Shown piece by piece: positions 1-7,630 of a stretch of 9,701 nucleotides of DNA. Every line of letters begins with the position of its first letter. Position 1 is the first letter of the stretch. A program made the position numbers and the translations under genes. The notes under the pieces are model-generated. The model did no database searches. It was given only the letters and a program-made list of their open reading frames with translations, and was not told where the DNA came from. Source of the DNA: CAZIIK01 sp964539235. Its GTDB lineage: Bacteria > Pseudomonadota > Gammaproteobacteria > Francisellales > CACEW01. Location of the stretch: assembly GCA_964539235.1 (NCBI GenBank), contig CAZIIK010000146.1, forward strand, positions 1 to 9,701, given 5' to 3'.

Positions 1-142
1 AATCACTCGGGTATACCTTTTCCATGGCTTGTGTGCTGCATATCACGTGACAAATCGGTATTATGACCCTGCACATCCCAAAAATCCGCATCTGTTTGAA
101 TGCATAACAAGAAAAATACCCATTTTCGGACAGCATCTGACA
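1..142. other. non-usher flank, possible mobile-element or rearrangement end
   Basis: Left of about position 142, no minus-strand frame continues the usher found to the right. The usher frame becomes Cys-rich and stops at 61. The second frame gives a hydrophobic stretch and stops near position 3, and the third has stops before about 145. On the minus strand the junction begins TGTCAGATGCTGTCC. This TG-initial sequence could be an insertion-sequence terminus, but only one side is in the window, so neither a terminal repeat partner nor a target duplication can be checked. No transposase is recognisable in these 142 bases. A plain deletion or frame change explains the data equally well. Confidence 0.25.
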
Positions 143-1701
143 TCATTGTTGATATTGTTAATGGTCTGGTCACTGCGCTGGTCGAAAATCTTCAGGAAGT
201 TGCCATTGGCAGAAAAACGGTCGAAGTTAAAGCTGCCGTTGATCAGGGTGTCAAATGCGTCACGGTTGGACACCATTAAGCCTGGAGAGACGGTAAAGTA
301 TGTGTCGTAGTATTGTAGCGTGCTAGAAGCAAATAACTGGTCAAAGTCAGACAATACGGTGGTTTGCAATGCCCAGGCATTGGCAATTTTGCGTATACCG
401 GTGTAGCTAAAAACTAGGCGGTTCGTGAAAGAAGGAAAGGATAGGCCTTGATCCGTAATGGTGTAGTTAGCAATTTGTTTTTGTAGGAAACCCAGAGAAA
501 TTTGGTAGTTGATTTCACCCGAAGCTGGTACATTAGCCTGTTTGACGAAAAAGCGATTTTCGGTTCGGGTTTGCCCATACTGGTTGGTGATTTTTAGCGT
601 GATGTTATACGCGCCATTCGGAAAGTTTCGGGTGTCTAAAGGTTGCTTGCCTGCCGGTAAATTCTGCACGCCAATTAAGTGGCTGCCACGATAAACACTG
701 ACTTGTGCAGGCAAGGGTAGATACACAATCAACGGTGTGCCTGTGTTGTTTTGTTGTGGCAATACGCCATAGTTTTTGACAGAAAAGCCTAAGATAGGTT
801 GTCCGACCAGAAAATCGCCGCTGTCAGGTGTTAGCATTCCAGCTTCATACAATCGGCTGTCGCTATAGTGCCCTGCAGTCAGCTGTTGGAAATTGAATTG
901 TGTCTTTTCTCGTTCGCCCTTGGTCTGTGTACGTGTTAGATCCATATTGATAACGGCCTGGTTATTGCGATAACCAATAATCGATGCGTTATTCAATGTA
1001 TAGGTTGAACTATCGTCGCTCACGGCAGCCAAGATGTTGTTGCGATTCATAAATGAGAAATCAGCTGTCGAGTCAGGCAAGCTGACGGTGCCTGATTGCG
1101 ACAAATTGACATACATCGGGTTGATAAACAAATCAGTCCGGAATTGGTCTGGGCTAAAAATTACGCCGGCGACTTTCGGTTGCAGTACTTGGCAGAAGGC
1201 TTGTGATCCGCTGCCTTGGCAGAGTTTATCCTCATGCGTGGGTAATTGACTGTGTAAGACTGTCGAGATGTGTTTGCGGTCTCTTAAGTTCGTAATATGT
1301 CGCAAAAACTTTTTTGGCTGTAGAAACTGGATGTGCTGGTTATCGAAAGTTGCCATCACATTGCCGAGAAATTTACCTTGATAATACACGCTGACAAAAG
1401 TGGTTTGCCGTTGGTTGAGTGCGGCGGCAGTAAAGCCAGGCGGTGGGCCTGGTTTAACCTTAAACAAGGACTGATCATTGTCGGTAGATGAGGTTTTTTT
1501 GGGTTTTTCTATGCTTTTTTGTGTGGGCGGTGTTGCCATGACTTGCTGCAGTTCTTGTGCCGTTGGTGGTTTCTCGACATGACTGGCGCGTAATGTGGGT
1601 GTGGCATCGGTTAAGGGGATGCTGGCAATGAGTGTGATCACCGTAACGCTTAAGGTAGACAGCGCGAAACCAAAGTTTTTTCGAACGGAGGACTGTTTCA
1701 T
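61..1701 (-). CDS. CS1/CFA-type (TcfC-like) fimbrial outer-membrane usher, C-terminally truncated
   Basis: Ushers of the alternate chaperone-usher (CS1/CFA/I, TcfC) family sit in the outer membrane and thread pilin subunits to the cell surface. From ATG at 1701 the product has 546 residues. Residues 1-33 form a signal peptide with a basic start (MKQSSVRKN), a hydrophobic core and a TDA cleavage-like site. A Pro/Lys-rich linker follows, then the family-typical PGPPPGF with a YYQGKFLG strand near residues 85-105. Further on is a Cys pair (CQGSGSQAFC) leading into GVIFSPDQFRTDLFINP, a hallmark of this family. Later segments alternate like beta-barrel strands. Family members are usually about 850 residues, so the C-terminal part of the barrel and the C-terminal domains are missing. 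The last 26 residues (VRCCPK onward) are Cys-rich and unlike an usher. The start at 1701 is preferred to 1752 because the latter lies inside the -10 box; no clear ribosome site precedes 1701. It is probably non-functional. Family assignment is fairly sure. Confidence 0.75.
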   Translation of the reverse strand: MKQSSVRKNFGFALSTLSVTVITLIASIPLTDATPTLRASHVEKPPTAQELQQVMATPPTQKSIEKPKKTSSTDNDQSLFKVKPGPPPGFTAAALNQRQTTFVSVYYQGKFLGNVMATFDNQHIQFLQPKKFLRHITNLRDRKHISTVLHSQLPTHEDKLCQGSGSQAFCQVLQPKVAGVIFSPDQFRTDLFINPMYVNLSQSGTVSLPDSTADFSFMNRNNILAAVSDDSSTYTLNNASIIGYRNNQAVINMDLTRTQTKGEREKTQFNFQQLTAGHYSDSRLYEAGMLTPDSGDFLVGQPILGFSVKNYGVLPQQNNTGTPLIVYLPLPAQVSVYRGSHLIGVQNLPAGKQPLDTRNFPNGAYNITLKITNQYGQTRTENRFFVKQANVPASGEINYQISLGFLQKQIANYTITDQGLSFPSFTNRLVFSYTGIRKIANAWALQTTVLSDFDQLFASSTLQYYDTYFTVSPGLMVSNRDAFDTLINGSFNFDRFSANGNFLKIFDQRSDQTINNINNDVRCCPKMGIFLVMHSNRCGFLGCAGS

Positions 1702-1750
1702 GGTGATAGTGTTGGCGCTGAGCGAAAAGTGTACAAAAAGACCGACGGCC

Positions 1751-1778
1751 ATTATAGGGTCTTATTCGCCGTAAGCAA
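1751..1778 (-). promoter_or_regulatory. sigma70-like promoter of the usher gene
   Basis: On the minus strand a perfect TATAAT (1751-1756) lies 16 bases after TTGCTT (1773-1778), which matches only the TTG of the -35 consensus. Transcription would start near 1744, leaving a leader of about 43 bases before the ATG at 1701. The box overlaps the more upstream ATG at 1752, so a transcript from here cannot use that codon. This suggests the usher is transcribed separately from ppc. Confidence 0.5.
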
Positions 1779-1836
1779 ACTGAATCACATTTTTTTATAT
1801 GATATTTATACTGTTTTAAGATCGACGTATAAGGGA
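1757..1836. other. ppc-usher intergenic gap
   Basis: This short AT-rich spacer lies between the ppc stop and the usher promoter core. It contains a run of seven T on the plus strand (seven A on the transcribed minus-strand sense). I see no GC-rich stem followed by a U tract, so there is no recognisable intrinsic terminator for the nadE-tsaB-ppc transcript. Confidence 0.5.
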
Positions 1837-4509
1837 TTATCCGGTGTTTTTCATAGCGGCTGAAATGCCGGCGATGGTGATCATCAATGCATCCTCTAAT
1901 GCACTGCAATCCTGGCATTTTCCTTGGCGTAGGCGTCGGATCAATTCAGCTTGTAATAAGTTCAAAGGATCTGCGTAAGTATTACGTACAGCAATCGACT
2001 GGCGTAAGGCCTCACGGTTTTGCCGTGTGTGTGTATTTGTCTGGTTCAGGTCGGTGACTAAGGTATGAATTTCACTTAATCGGTCGCGTAAGTGCTTGCC
2101 GAGCGGCTTAATGGTGTCATCCGCCAGTAGATGTTCGTAGTATTCGGCGATTTCACTATCTGATTTCAGGAGTGCCATGTCGAGTGTATCGAGCAAGCTG
2201 GAGAAAAACGGCCAGGTTTTCAGCATGTCGACCAGTGTTTCACGCTGATCTGATAAAGCGGTTGCTAATGCCGTTTCAACCCCCAACCATGCCGGCAACA
2301 TCAAACGGATTTGCGTCCAAGCAAATACCCAGGGAATCGCGCGCAGACTTTCTACGCCGCCTTGAGGTTTGCGTTTGGCTGGTCGGCTGCCAATCAACAG
2401 GCGTCCCAATTCTTGTTCAGGTGTGACTTGGTGAAAATACTGCAGGAAATCTTCACTTTCTCTCACCAATGCACGATAGCTGTTAACCGAATCTGTCGAC
2501 AGCTGTGCCATCAATGCACGCCAAGCACTCTTTGGTGTAGGAGGTGGTAGTAGAGTGGCTTCTAGTGTGGCGACAGTGTAGAGCATTAGGTTATGTTGTG
2601 CCCAACGCGGTAAGCCGTATTTTTGTTGAATGACTTCACCTTGTTCAGTGACGCGCATACGACCCTGCAAGGAGCCGGGCGGTTGTGACAACAAAGTGGC
2701 ATGCACAGGTCCACCGCCGCGCCCGGCGGAACCGCCGCGACCATGGAAAAAAGTCAGCTGTACGCCAGCAGAAGCTGCGATTGTGGTGAGTTTTTCTTGC
2801 GCTTCGTATTGTGCCCAACTCGCCGCTAATTTGCCTGCATCTTTGGCTGAATCCGAATAGCCAATCATCACTTCTTGTTGGCCGGCAATATGCTGGTGAT
2901 ACCAGTCAATGGCAAACAGGGCCTGCATGGTTTCAGGTGCGCGCGTTAGGTCATCTAAGGTTTCAAACAAGGGCACCACGCGCAAAGGTTTTTCAACACC
3001 ACACATTTTTTGTAACAAGATGACAGCCAAGACATCAGAAGGGTGACCGGCCATGGAGATGACATAAGCACCTTTGGCCTCGCCGCCTTGCTCTGCAATG
3101 ACGCGTGCGGTGTCGAGGACTTCCTGGACACTCTCTGTGCAAGGCATGTCTGGTGGTAATAAAGGCCGTTTGTTACTGAGCTCTGTCAGTAGAAAGTGTT
3201 GTTTGTCGGTTTCTGACCAGTCAGCATAGTGGCCTAGTTCTAGGTATTCAGTAATAGCGGTGAATACTTCGGTATGTCGGCTGGCTTCTTGGCGAATATC
3301 TAAATGTGTCAGGGTTAAGCCGAAGCAATGCACACGGCGGATTAAATCCAATAGGCCGGCATTGGCAATCACTTCACCTTGGCAGGCCATCAAAGAGCGG
3401 TAGCAGACCATTAGGTGCTCTAGTAAGTCTGCCAATTCAGTAATCAGCATGGCGCTATCATGTTCAACTGGTTTGCCGGTGAGCTGGGCGTTGTACCAAT
3501 CCCGTGTGGCATATAAACGTTTGCGCAGGGTGCGCAGATAAACGCGATACGGTTCTTGCGCATCGCCGACTTTCTGGCGTAATACCGCATCGCAGGTGTG
3601 CATGGATAAACGCTGTACCATGCGATCGACTTCACGCGCGTACAGGTCCATTGCCATCCAACGTGAAAGCTGGAAGACGTGGCGTGTGACTTGTGCCGTG
3701 ACATTCGGATTGCCATCGCGGTCGCCACCCATCCAAGATGCAAAGCGCACTGGCATAACATGTAGCGGCAAGCTTTTGCCCAGGTGTTTCTGCATGACTT
3801 GGTCTAATTGGCGCAGGTATTTAGGTAATGCTGTCCATAAGGTTTCTTCAATGACGGCAAAACCCCATTTAGCTTCTTCTATCGGTGTTGGGCGGACACG
3901 GCGAATTTCATCAGTTTGCCAGATTGATGTCATTACAGTACGTAGTTTGCTGTCCAAGAAGTCAGCTTCATCTGCCGACAGTTCCTGGCGATCGCGTTCT
4001 TCCAGTAAGCCTGCGATATAAGCGTACTTTTGAATGAGCGTGCGGCGTTTGACTTCTGTTGGATGAGCTGTGAGGACCAATTCTACGTGTAAATGGCATA
4101 GGGTTTCGTAGATCGTTTGTTCGGATACACCTTCAGCTTTAAGGCGGGGTAGCAGTTCCTCGAGTTGCCCCGTCACTTGGCCCAGTTGATCAGTGGAGCG
4201 ATCTTGGTGTAGTTGGCGAATATTTTGATAGGACTCAGCAATATTGGCTAGGTTCAAAAAATGTCCGAAAGCGCGTGCCAGTAAAGGTGTGATTTCATCC
4301 GGCAGTGCTTGGATATAGTCGCGCAGACGTTGTGCATCTTGTGCATCGTGTCGGCCAGACTTGGCCAAGGTGCGGATGGTTTCAACGGTTTCGAAAAAAT
4401 CTTGGTTAACCTGTTGTTGCAGGGTTTCACCCAGTACACGACCTAAATCGCGAATGTCATCACGTAAGGCAGTTGGAATGTCCGTTAAGTCATGTTCTGT
4501 TTGCGCCAT
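1837..4509 (-). CDS. ppc: phosphoenolpyruvate carboxylase
   Basis: This enzyme adds bicarbonate to phosphoenolpyruvate to form oxaloacetate and phosphate, refilling the TCA cycle in the cytosol. At 890 residues it is full length (the E. coli enzyme has 883). Signature 1, VLTAHPTEVKRRTL, lies near residues 145-158 with the catalytic His at 149. ASWMGGDRDGNP (about 257-268) is the conserved substrate-loop region, GYSDSAKDAGK spans 550-560, and the mobile glycine loop FHGRGGSAGRGGGPVH spans 588-603. The protein ends MKNTG; in E. coli the equivalent C-terminal Asn helps bind the inhibitor aspartate, so allosteric control is plausible. The ATG at 4509 lies inside the 3' end of tsaB and has a good ribosome site, GAGGG, 8 bases upstream. 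It is the last gene of the nadE-tsaB-ppc operon. No damage is visible. Confidence 0.97.
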   Translation of the reverse strand: MAQTEHDLTDIPTALRDDIRDLGRVLGETLQQQVNQDFFETVETIRTLAKSGRHDAQDAQRLRDYIQALPDEITPLLARAFGHFLNLANIAESYQNIRQLHQDRSTDQLGQVTGQLEELLPRLKAEGVSEQTIYETLCHLHVELVLTAHPTEVKRRTLIQKYAYIAGLLEERDRQELSADEADFLDSKLRTVMTSIWQTDEIRRVRPTPIEEAKWGFAVIEETLWTALPKYLRQLDQVMQKHLGKSLPLHVMPVRFASWMGGDRDGNPNVTAQVTRHVFQLSRWMAMDLYAREVDRMVQRLSMHTCDAVLRQKVGDAQEPYRVYLRTLRKRLYATRDWYNAQLTGKPVEHDSAMLITELADLLEHLMVCYRSLMACQGEVIANAGLLDLIRRVHCFGLTLTHLDIRQEASRHTEVFTAITEYLELGHYADWSETDKQHFLLTELSNKRPLLPPDMPCTESVQEVLDTARVIAEQGGEAKGAYVISMAGHPSDVLAVILLQKMCGVEKPLRVVPLFETLDDLTRAPETMQALFAIDWYHQHIAGQQEVMIGYSDSAKDAGKLAASWAQYEAQEKLTTIAASAGVQLTFFHGRGGSAGRGGGPVHATLLSQPPGSLQGRMRVTEQGEVIQQKYGLPRWAQHNLMLYTVATLEATLLPPPTPKSAWRALMAQLSTDSVNSYRALVRESEDFLQYFHQVTPEQELGRLLIGSRPAKRKPQGGVESLRAIPWVFAWTQIRLMLPAWLGVETALATALSDQRETLVDMLKTWPFFSSLLDTLDMALLKSDSEIAEYYEHLLADDTIKPLGKHLRDRLSEIHTLVTDLNQTNTHTRQNREALRQSIAVRNTYADPLNLLQAELIRRLRQGKCQDCSALEDALMITIAGISAAMKNTG

Positions 4510-5183
4510 GGTGTGTTCCCTCGAATGTAAATAGGCTGTACGTGTTCCGTGTTGGGCAGTGGCTCATGTTGATACTGATGAGTGGCAATGGTTAGCATAT
4601 CCGTTGCCCGTGGGAGCCAGTTTTCAGCAAGCTGCATCTTAACAGGGTGAGGGATTTTTTCAGCATAGACAGCCCAGGCATCACCCAGTAAGCAGCCAGT
4701 TTCCCAGGGTGTTTCTAAGTCTTCAGGTGCGCAAGCAGTCAATGGCGTGTATGGCGCCATTAACTGAGCGTCAGCATCCCATTCAAATGCTTGGCTATAA
4801 ACCTGTTGTGTATGCGCGTCCAACGCAACCCAGGCATTAGTAGCAGCGTGTTGAGTTCGACTGCCTTGTGCAATGGTCTGCAGTGTCGAAATAGGGATCA
4901 ACGGTTTTGCGCTGGCCAATGCAATGCCTTGCGCGACACTCACAGCAATGCGGGTACCGACAAAGCTGCCTGGGCCAGTTCCGACGGCAATGGCATCTAG
5001 GTCAGAAAAAGTGAGTTCAGCATCCCTGAGCACGGTTTGAATCATGTCCAGTAAACGCTGGTTATGCAGGAGCGGAATGTTTTCGTGCAATGCATATGAT
5101 TGCTGCGCCGTTTGTAATGCTACTGAACATGCAGTGGTCGATGTGTCAAAAGCTAAGATGATGGGTTTGTCTGAGTGTTGCAT
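4485..5183 (-). CDS. tsaB: tRNA threonylcarbamoyladenosine biosynthesis protein TsaB
   Basis: TsaB (YeaZ) is the inactive paralogue of TsaD. With TsaD and TsaE it transfers the threonylcarbamoyl group to A37 of ANN-decoding tRNAs (t6A) in the cytosol. The 232 residues match the usual length (231 in E. coli). The N-terminal ASKHA-fold strand reads ILAFDTSTTACSVAL (about 9-23), and the family signature GTGPGSFVGTRIAVSVAQG lies at about 68-86, where many homologues have GPGSFTGLR. ISTLQTIAQ follows. The ATG at 5183 shares one base with the nadE stop codon (TGATG), so translation is probably coupled to nadE. The last 25 bases overlap the start of ppc and carry its ribosome site just upstream. The pairing with metabolic genes rather than with other t6A genes is a matter of local gene order. 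Confidence 0.95.
   Translation of the reverse strand: MQHSDKPIILAFDTSTTACSVALQTAQQSYALHENIPLLHNQRLLDMIQTVLRDAELTFSDLDAIAVGTGPGSFVGTRIAVSVAQGIALASAKPLIPISTLQTIAQGSRTQHAATNAWVALDAHTQQVYSQAFEWDADAQLMAPYTPLTACAPEDLETPWETGCLLGDAWAVYAEKIPHPVKMQLAENWLPRATDMLTIATHQYQHEPLPNTEHVQPIYIRGNTPWRKQNMT
4518..4522 (-). promoter_or_regulatory. ribosome binding site of ppc
   Basis: On the minus strand GAGGG lies 8 bases before the ppc ATG, inside the coding region of tsaB. It supports 4509 as the ppc start despite the 25-base overlap and suggests that ribosomes finishing tsaB may re-initiate on ppc. Confidence 0.6.
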
Positions 5184-6817
5184 CAGCGTCGATCCGTCAT
5201 AGAGGAAGCAATAGGTAAGCGCCAGTCTTTACCAAACGCACGTGTGCTGACTTTAGGGCCGGGTGGTGCTTGAAAACGTTTGTATTCCGCGCGTTTCACT
5301 AGTTGTAAGACGCGTGTTACCGTTGCCGTGTCAAAACCCTGTGCGGTGATTTCCGTGGTCATGAGATTGTCTTCAAGATGTAAACGTAAAATGGCATCCA
5401 AGATGTCATAAGGCGGTAGGCTGTCTTGGTCGGTTTGCTCTGGTCTGAGTTCTGCAGAGGGCGGACGTGTAATCACGCGCTCTGGAATAGCAGGTGACAC
5501 GCTGTTGCGGTAGCGCGCCAAAGCATAGACCTGTGTTTTGTAGACATCTTGTAGCACGGCAAACGCGCCTACCATGTCGCCATATAGAGTGGAATAGCCA
5601 ACGGCGACTTCACTTTTATTGCTGGTGCTCAGTACCAGGTGGCCAAATTTATTTGATAAGGCCATTAACAACATGCCACGGCAACGTGCCTGTAAATTTT
5701 CCTCTGTGAGGTCCGGCGTTAGAGGATTAAACAAAGGTGCCAATGTGGTTTGTGCGGCGTCGAACAGTTTTGCAATCGGTAATGTGTGATAGTTAACACC
5801 CTGTGTATGGGCCTGTTGTTTGGCGTCATCATTGCTGATGTCGGCGGTATAAACCGATGGCATCAGTACAGCTTCAACCTGCTTGGCGCCCAAGGCATCG
5901 ACTGCAATGGCAAGCGTAACAGCAGAATCGATGCCGCCAGATAAACCCACTAAAACTGAATGAAACCCACTTTTCTGTACATAATCGCGTACAGCTAATA
6001 CCAACGCTTGGTAGAGCTGGGCTATGCCGGTTGGCAGTGATGGCAGTGGCAGCGATTGCGGCTGCCAGACCGTGTTGTGGTGCTTGCGCAGGGTGACTAA
6101 TGTATTGGACTCTGCCAATAAAGGTGCGTGTTGGGTGATGACACCACTGGCGTCACTGACGAAAGAGCCGCCATCAAAAATGAGCGCATCTTGGCCGCCG
6201 ACCAGGTATGTGCTGATCACGGGCAGTTGAGTGTCTCGCGCACGTTCACAGATCACCTGTTGGCGGATTTTGAAACGCTCAAGTGCATAGGGCGATGCAT
6301 TGACGACGCAGAGGATATCGGCGCCGGCTTGCTTGGTCATCAATGCAACATCAGGTGACCAGGCATCTTCGCAAATCAGTAAGCCTATGCGTGCGCCCAA
6401 TAGATTGAAGACGCCCGGCACCTTGCCGGCAGTAAAGTAGCGAAGCTCGTCAAATACCCCAGTGTTGGGTAAACGTTGTTTGTGGTAAGTCAACAAAATA
6501 CGTTGGTTATGGATGACCGACACACTGTTGTAGCAATGACCAGCCTGCCAAGTCGGATGACCAACAATCAACGCAATGCCGCGGCTATGGTGGCAGATAT
6601 CGCTCAGTGCTTGCTGCACGTGTTGATGCAATTCAGGTCGGTACAGTAAATCTTCAGGTGGATAGCCAGTGAGAGCCAGTTCCGGAAAGATAATCAAATC
6701 AGACAGGTGGGTGCGTGCGGTTTCTTGGGTCAGCCGCACGATACGGGTGCGGTTGCCATCAATATCACCAACCGTGAGATTAATTTGAGCCTGTAAAATG
6801 CGCAGGGTTTTCTGCAT
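5183..6817 (-). CDS. nadE: glutamine-dependent NAD+ synthetase
   Basis: This enzyme catalyses the last step of NAD biosynthesis: nicotinic acid adenine dinucleotide is adenylated with ATP and amidated with ammonia released from glutamine. The 544 residues form two domains. The N-terminal nitrilase-type glutaminase (about 1-250) shows the Glu-Lys-Cys triad: Glu46 in IIFPELALTGYPPEDL, Lys113 in YHKQRLPNTGVFDE and Cys149 in LLICEDAW. The C-terminal synthetase (about 265-544) has the ATP pyrophosphatase P-loop GLSGGIDSAV (291-300), LSTSNKSE at about 396-403 and KRAEYKRFQAPPGPKVS near the end. All expected residues are present, so no separate ammonia source is needed. It is the first gene of the operon and overlaps tsaB by one base. 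The start at 6817 fits the usual MKTLRI..AQIN opening; its ribosome site is poor. It may be named nadE in either the short or long form; this is the long, glutamine-using form. Confidence 0.97.
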   Translation of the reverse strand: MQKTLRILQAQINLTVGDIDGNRTRIVRLTQETARTHLSDLIIFPELALTGYPPEDLLYRPELHQHVQQALSDICHHSRGIALIVGHPTWQAGHCYNSVSVIHNQRILLTYHKQRLPNTGVFDELRYFTAGKVPGVFNLLGARIGLLICEDAWSPDVALMTKQAGADILCVVNASPYALERFKIRQQVICERARDTQLPVISTYLVGGQDALIFDGGSFVSDASGVITQHAPLLAESNTLVTLRKHHNTVWQPQSLPLPSLPTGIAQLYQALVLAVRDYVQKSGFHSVLVGLSGGIDSAVTLAIAVDALGAKQVEAVLMPSVYTADISNDDAKQQAHTQGVNYHTLPIAKLFDAAQTTLAPLFNPLTPDLTEENLQARCRGMLLMALSNKFGHLVLSTSNKSEVAVGYSTLYGDMVGAFAVLQDVYKTQVYALARYRNSVSPAIPERVITRPPSAELRPEQTDQDSLPPYDILDAILRLHLEDNLMTTEITAQGFDTATVTRVLQLVKRAEYKRFQAPPGPKVSTRAFGKDWRLPIASSMTDRR

Positions 6818-6847
6818 GGTGCCAGGAGCTGTGTGTAAGGTGGCGAC

Positions 6848-6876
6848 ATTCTAGCTGGATTGCGGGATAAGTTCGA
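6848..6876 (-). promoter_or_regulatory. candidate promoter of the nadE-tsaB-ppc operon
   Basis: On the minus strand TAGAAT (6848-6853) matches 5 of 6 bases of the -10 consensus. It follows a 17-base spacer after TCGAAC (6871-6876), a weak -35. The box lies about 30 bases before the nadE ATG, a sensible distance. No better pair was seen in the gap. Confidence 0.4.
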
Positions 6877-6880
6877 GGTT

Positions 6881-6892
6881 TTTGCGCGCAAA
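6881..6892. promoter_or_regulatory. 12-bp perfect palindrome, candidate operator
   Basis: TTTGCGCGCAAA is a perfect inverted repeat. It lies directly upstream of the candidate nadE -35 box and inside the divergent gap between nadE and the plus-strand gene at 7001. Position and symmetry would suit a dimeric regulator of either gene. I do not recognise it as the site of a known NAD regulator. Confidence 0.3.
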
Positions 6893-7000
6893 TGTCTTTG
6901 CCAATACTTTAAATAGAGTGAATGCTTGGTTTTACATTTTTATATATTTATTTTCCATGTTATTTCATAAAATAATGTAAAAAATTCGAGTCTAAATGAT
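6893..7000. other. AT-rich divergent intergenic region
   Basis: From about 6904 to 6998 the DNA is much richer in A/T than the genes on either side. It contains TATATATT-like runs and a small AT inverted repeat, TTATTT/AAATAA (6960-6965 and 6970-6975, four-base loop). A TTTACA (6930-6935) resembles a -35 box for the plus-strand gene, but no -10 box sits at normal spacing, so its promoter is not assigned. Such AT-rich upstream DNA is typical of genes silenced by H-NS-like proteins; that is inference. Confidence 0.35.
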
Positions 7001-7630
7001 ATGTCGGAAGGGTTGAGAGAACAACGTAACCGCCTCTGTAAAGCGTCTTTTGATGAGAGTGCTAACGCTGACTTAGTAAAGTTTCTACAGGATCATTATG
7101 CATTCCAAACTGATGCAGTTAAACGCTTGCATCAAAAAAACAGTCGAGATGGAGAGAATCTTTCTAACGATGGCTTGGTCATATGTTTTCTGCTGGCCAA
7201 ATGGCATTACCTACAAACCGGTCAAACGGACTGGCTGGAACAGCTATTGCAAGCGAAGCCTGCTTTAGAAATGGGTGAAGAAGATCCTAATCTTGAGAGG
7301 TTTTATCAGTGGGCAGAGCAATTTTCTGCAGCGCATGGGGCAGCAAATTTAGACAACATCAAAGCCTGTATTCGCGCGGATGTTAGTGCTTCAGATTACT
7401 ATTTGCCACATGATCAACGCCTGAGTTTAGCGGGGTTATCATTTACCGATAAGGTATTCACCGGCGCTTATTTGGCGAATACGGATTTATCCAGAACTAA
7501 GATGTTGCGCGTGATTTGGCATGGCGCAGTTTTGCGTCCTGCTAGACCTATGGCTGGGCGGTTAAGCGGTACGACGATTGATCTACACAACATCGGGACG
7601 ACGTTTTTTAGCAACTCGAGGCGTGGGTGA
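7001..7630 (+). CDS. pentapeptide-repeat-like protein, 5' part of a frameshifted gene
   Basis: I do not recognise this as a named protein. It has 209 residues as read. Residues 1-140 are polar and probably mostly helical, with no signal peptide. From residue 143 a large hydrophobic residue recurs every five positions without a gap: L143, F148, F153, L158, L163, M168, W173, L178, P183, L188, I193, I198, F203. Small residues often sit two before it (for example GAYL, GAVL). This is the A(D/N)LXX pattern of pentapeptide repeats, which fold as a square beta-helix. The frame stops at 7628-7630, but the repeat holds its phase up to the six-T run at 7604-7609. There the frame starting near 7566 takes over, so this is most likely the N-terminal quarter of a protein of about 846 residues. 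The ATG at 7001 has only a weak ribosome site (GAG 10 bases upstream). Function unknown. Confidence 0.6.
   Translation: MSEGLREQRNRLCKASFDESANADLVKFLQDHYAFQTDAVKRLHQKNSRDGENLSNDGLVICFLLAKWHYLQTGQTDWLEQLLQAKPALEMGEEDPNLERFYQWAEQFSAAHGAANLDNIKACIRADVSASDYYLPHDQRLSLAGLSFTDKVFTGAYLANTDLSRTKMLRVIWHGAVLRPARPMAGRLSGTTIDLHNIGTTFFSNSRRG

Noticed and set aside
29..310. Plus-strand 93-codon frame
   Set aside because: Most of it lies opposite the usher gene, it has no ribosome site, and its composition is not protein-like.
1702..1752. N-terminal extension of the usher from ATG 1752
   Set aside because: That ATG lies inside a perfect TATAAT box, and the extension buries the signal peptide behind 17 residues.
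1757..1836. Intrinsic terminator after ppc
   Set aside because: Only A/T runs are present, with no GC-rich stem before a U tract.
3444..4021. Open frames of 61-141 codons on both strands inside ppc
   Set aside because: They are shadows of a highly conserved enzyme gene and resemble no family.
7603..7611. TTTTTTA as a classic -1 ribosomal slippery site
   Set aside because: The upstream codons are TTT TTT A, so the heptamer is out of phase for -1 slippage, and the open downstream frame needs a +1 change.
7578..7630. Independent start of the downstream gene at TTG 7578
   Set aside because: There is no convincing ribosome site, and the codons before the T run do not fit a repeat while the other frame does; a frame change is the simpler reading.
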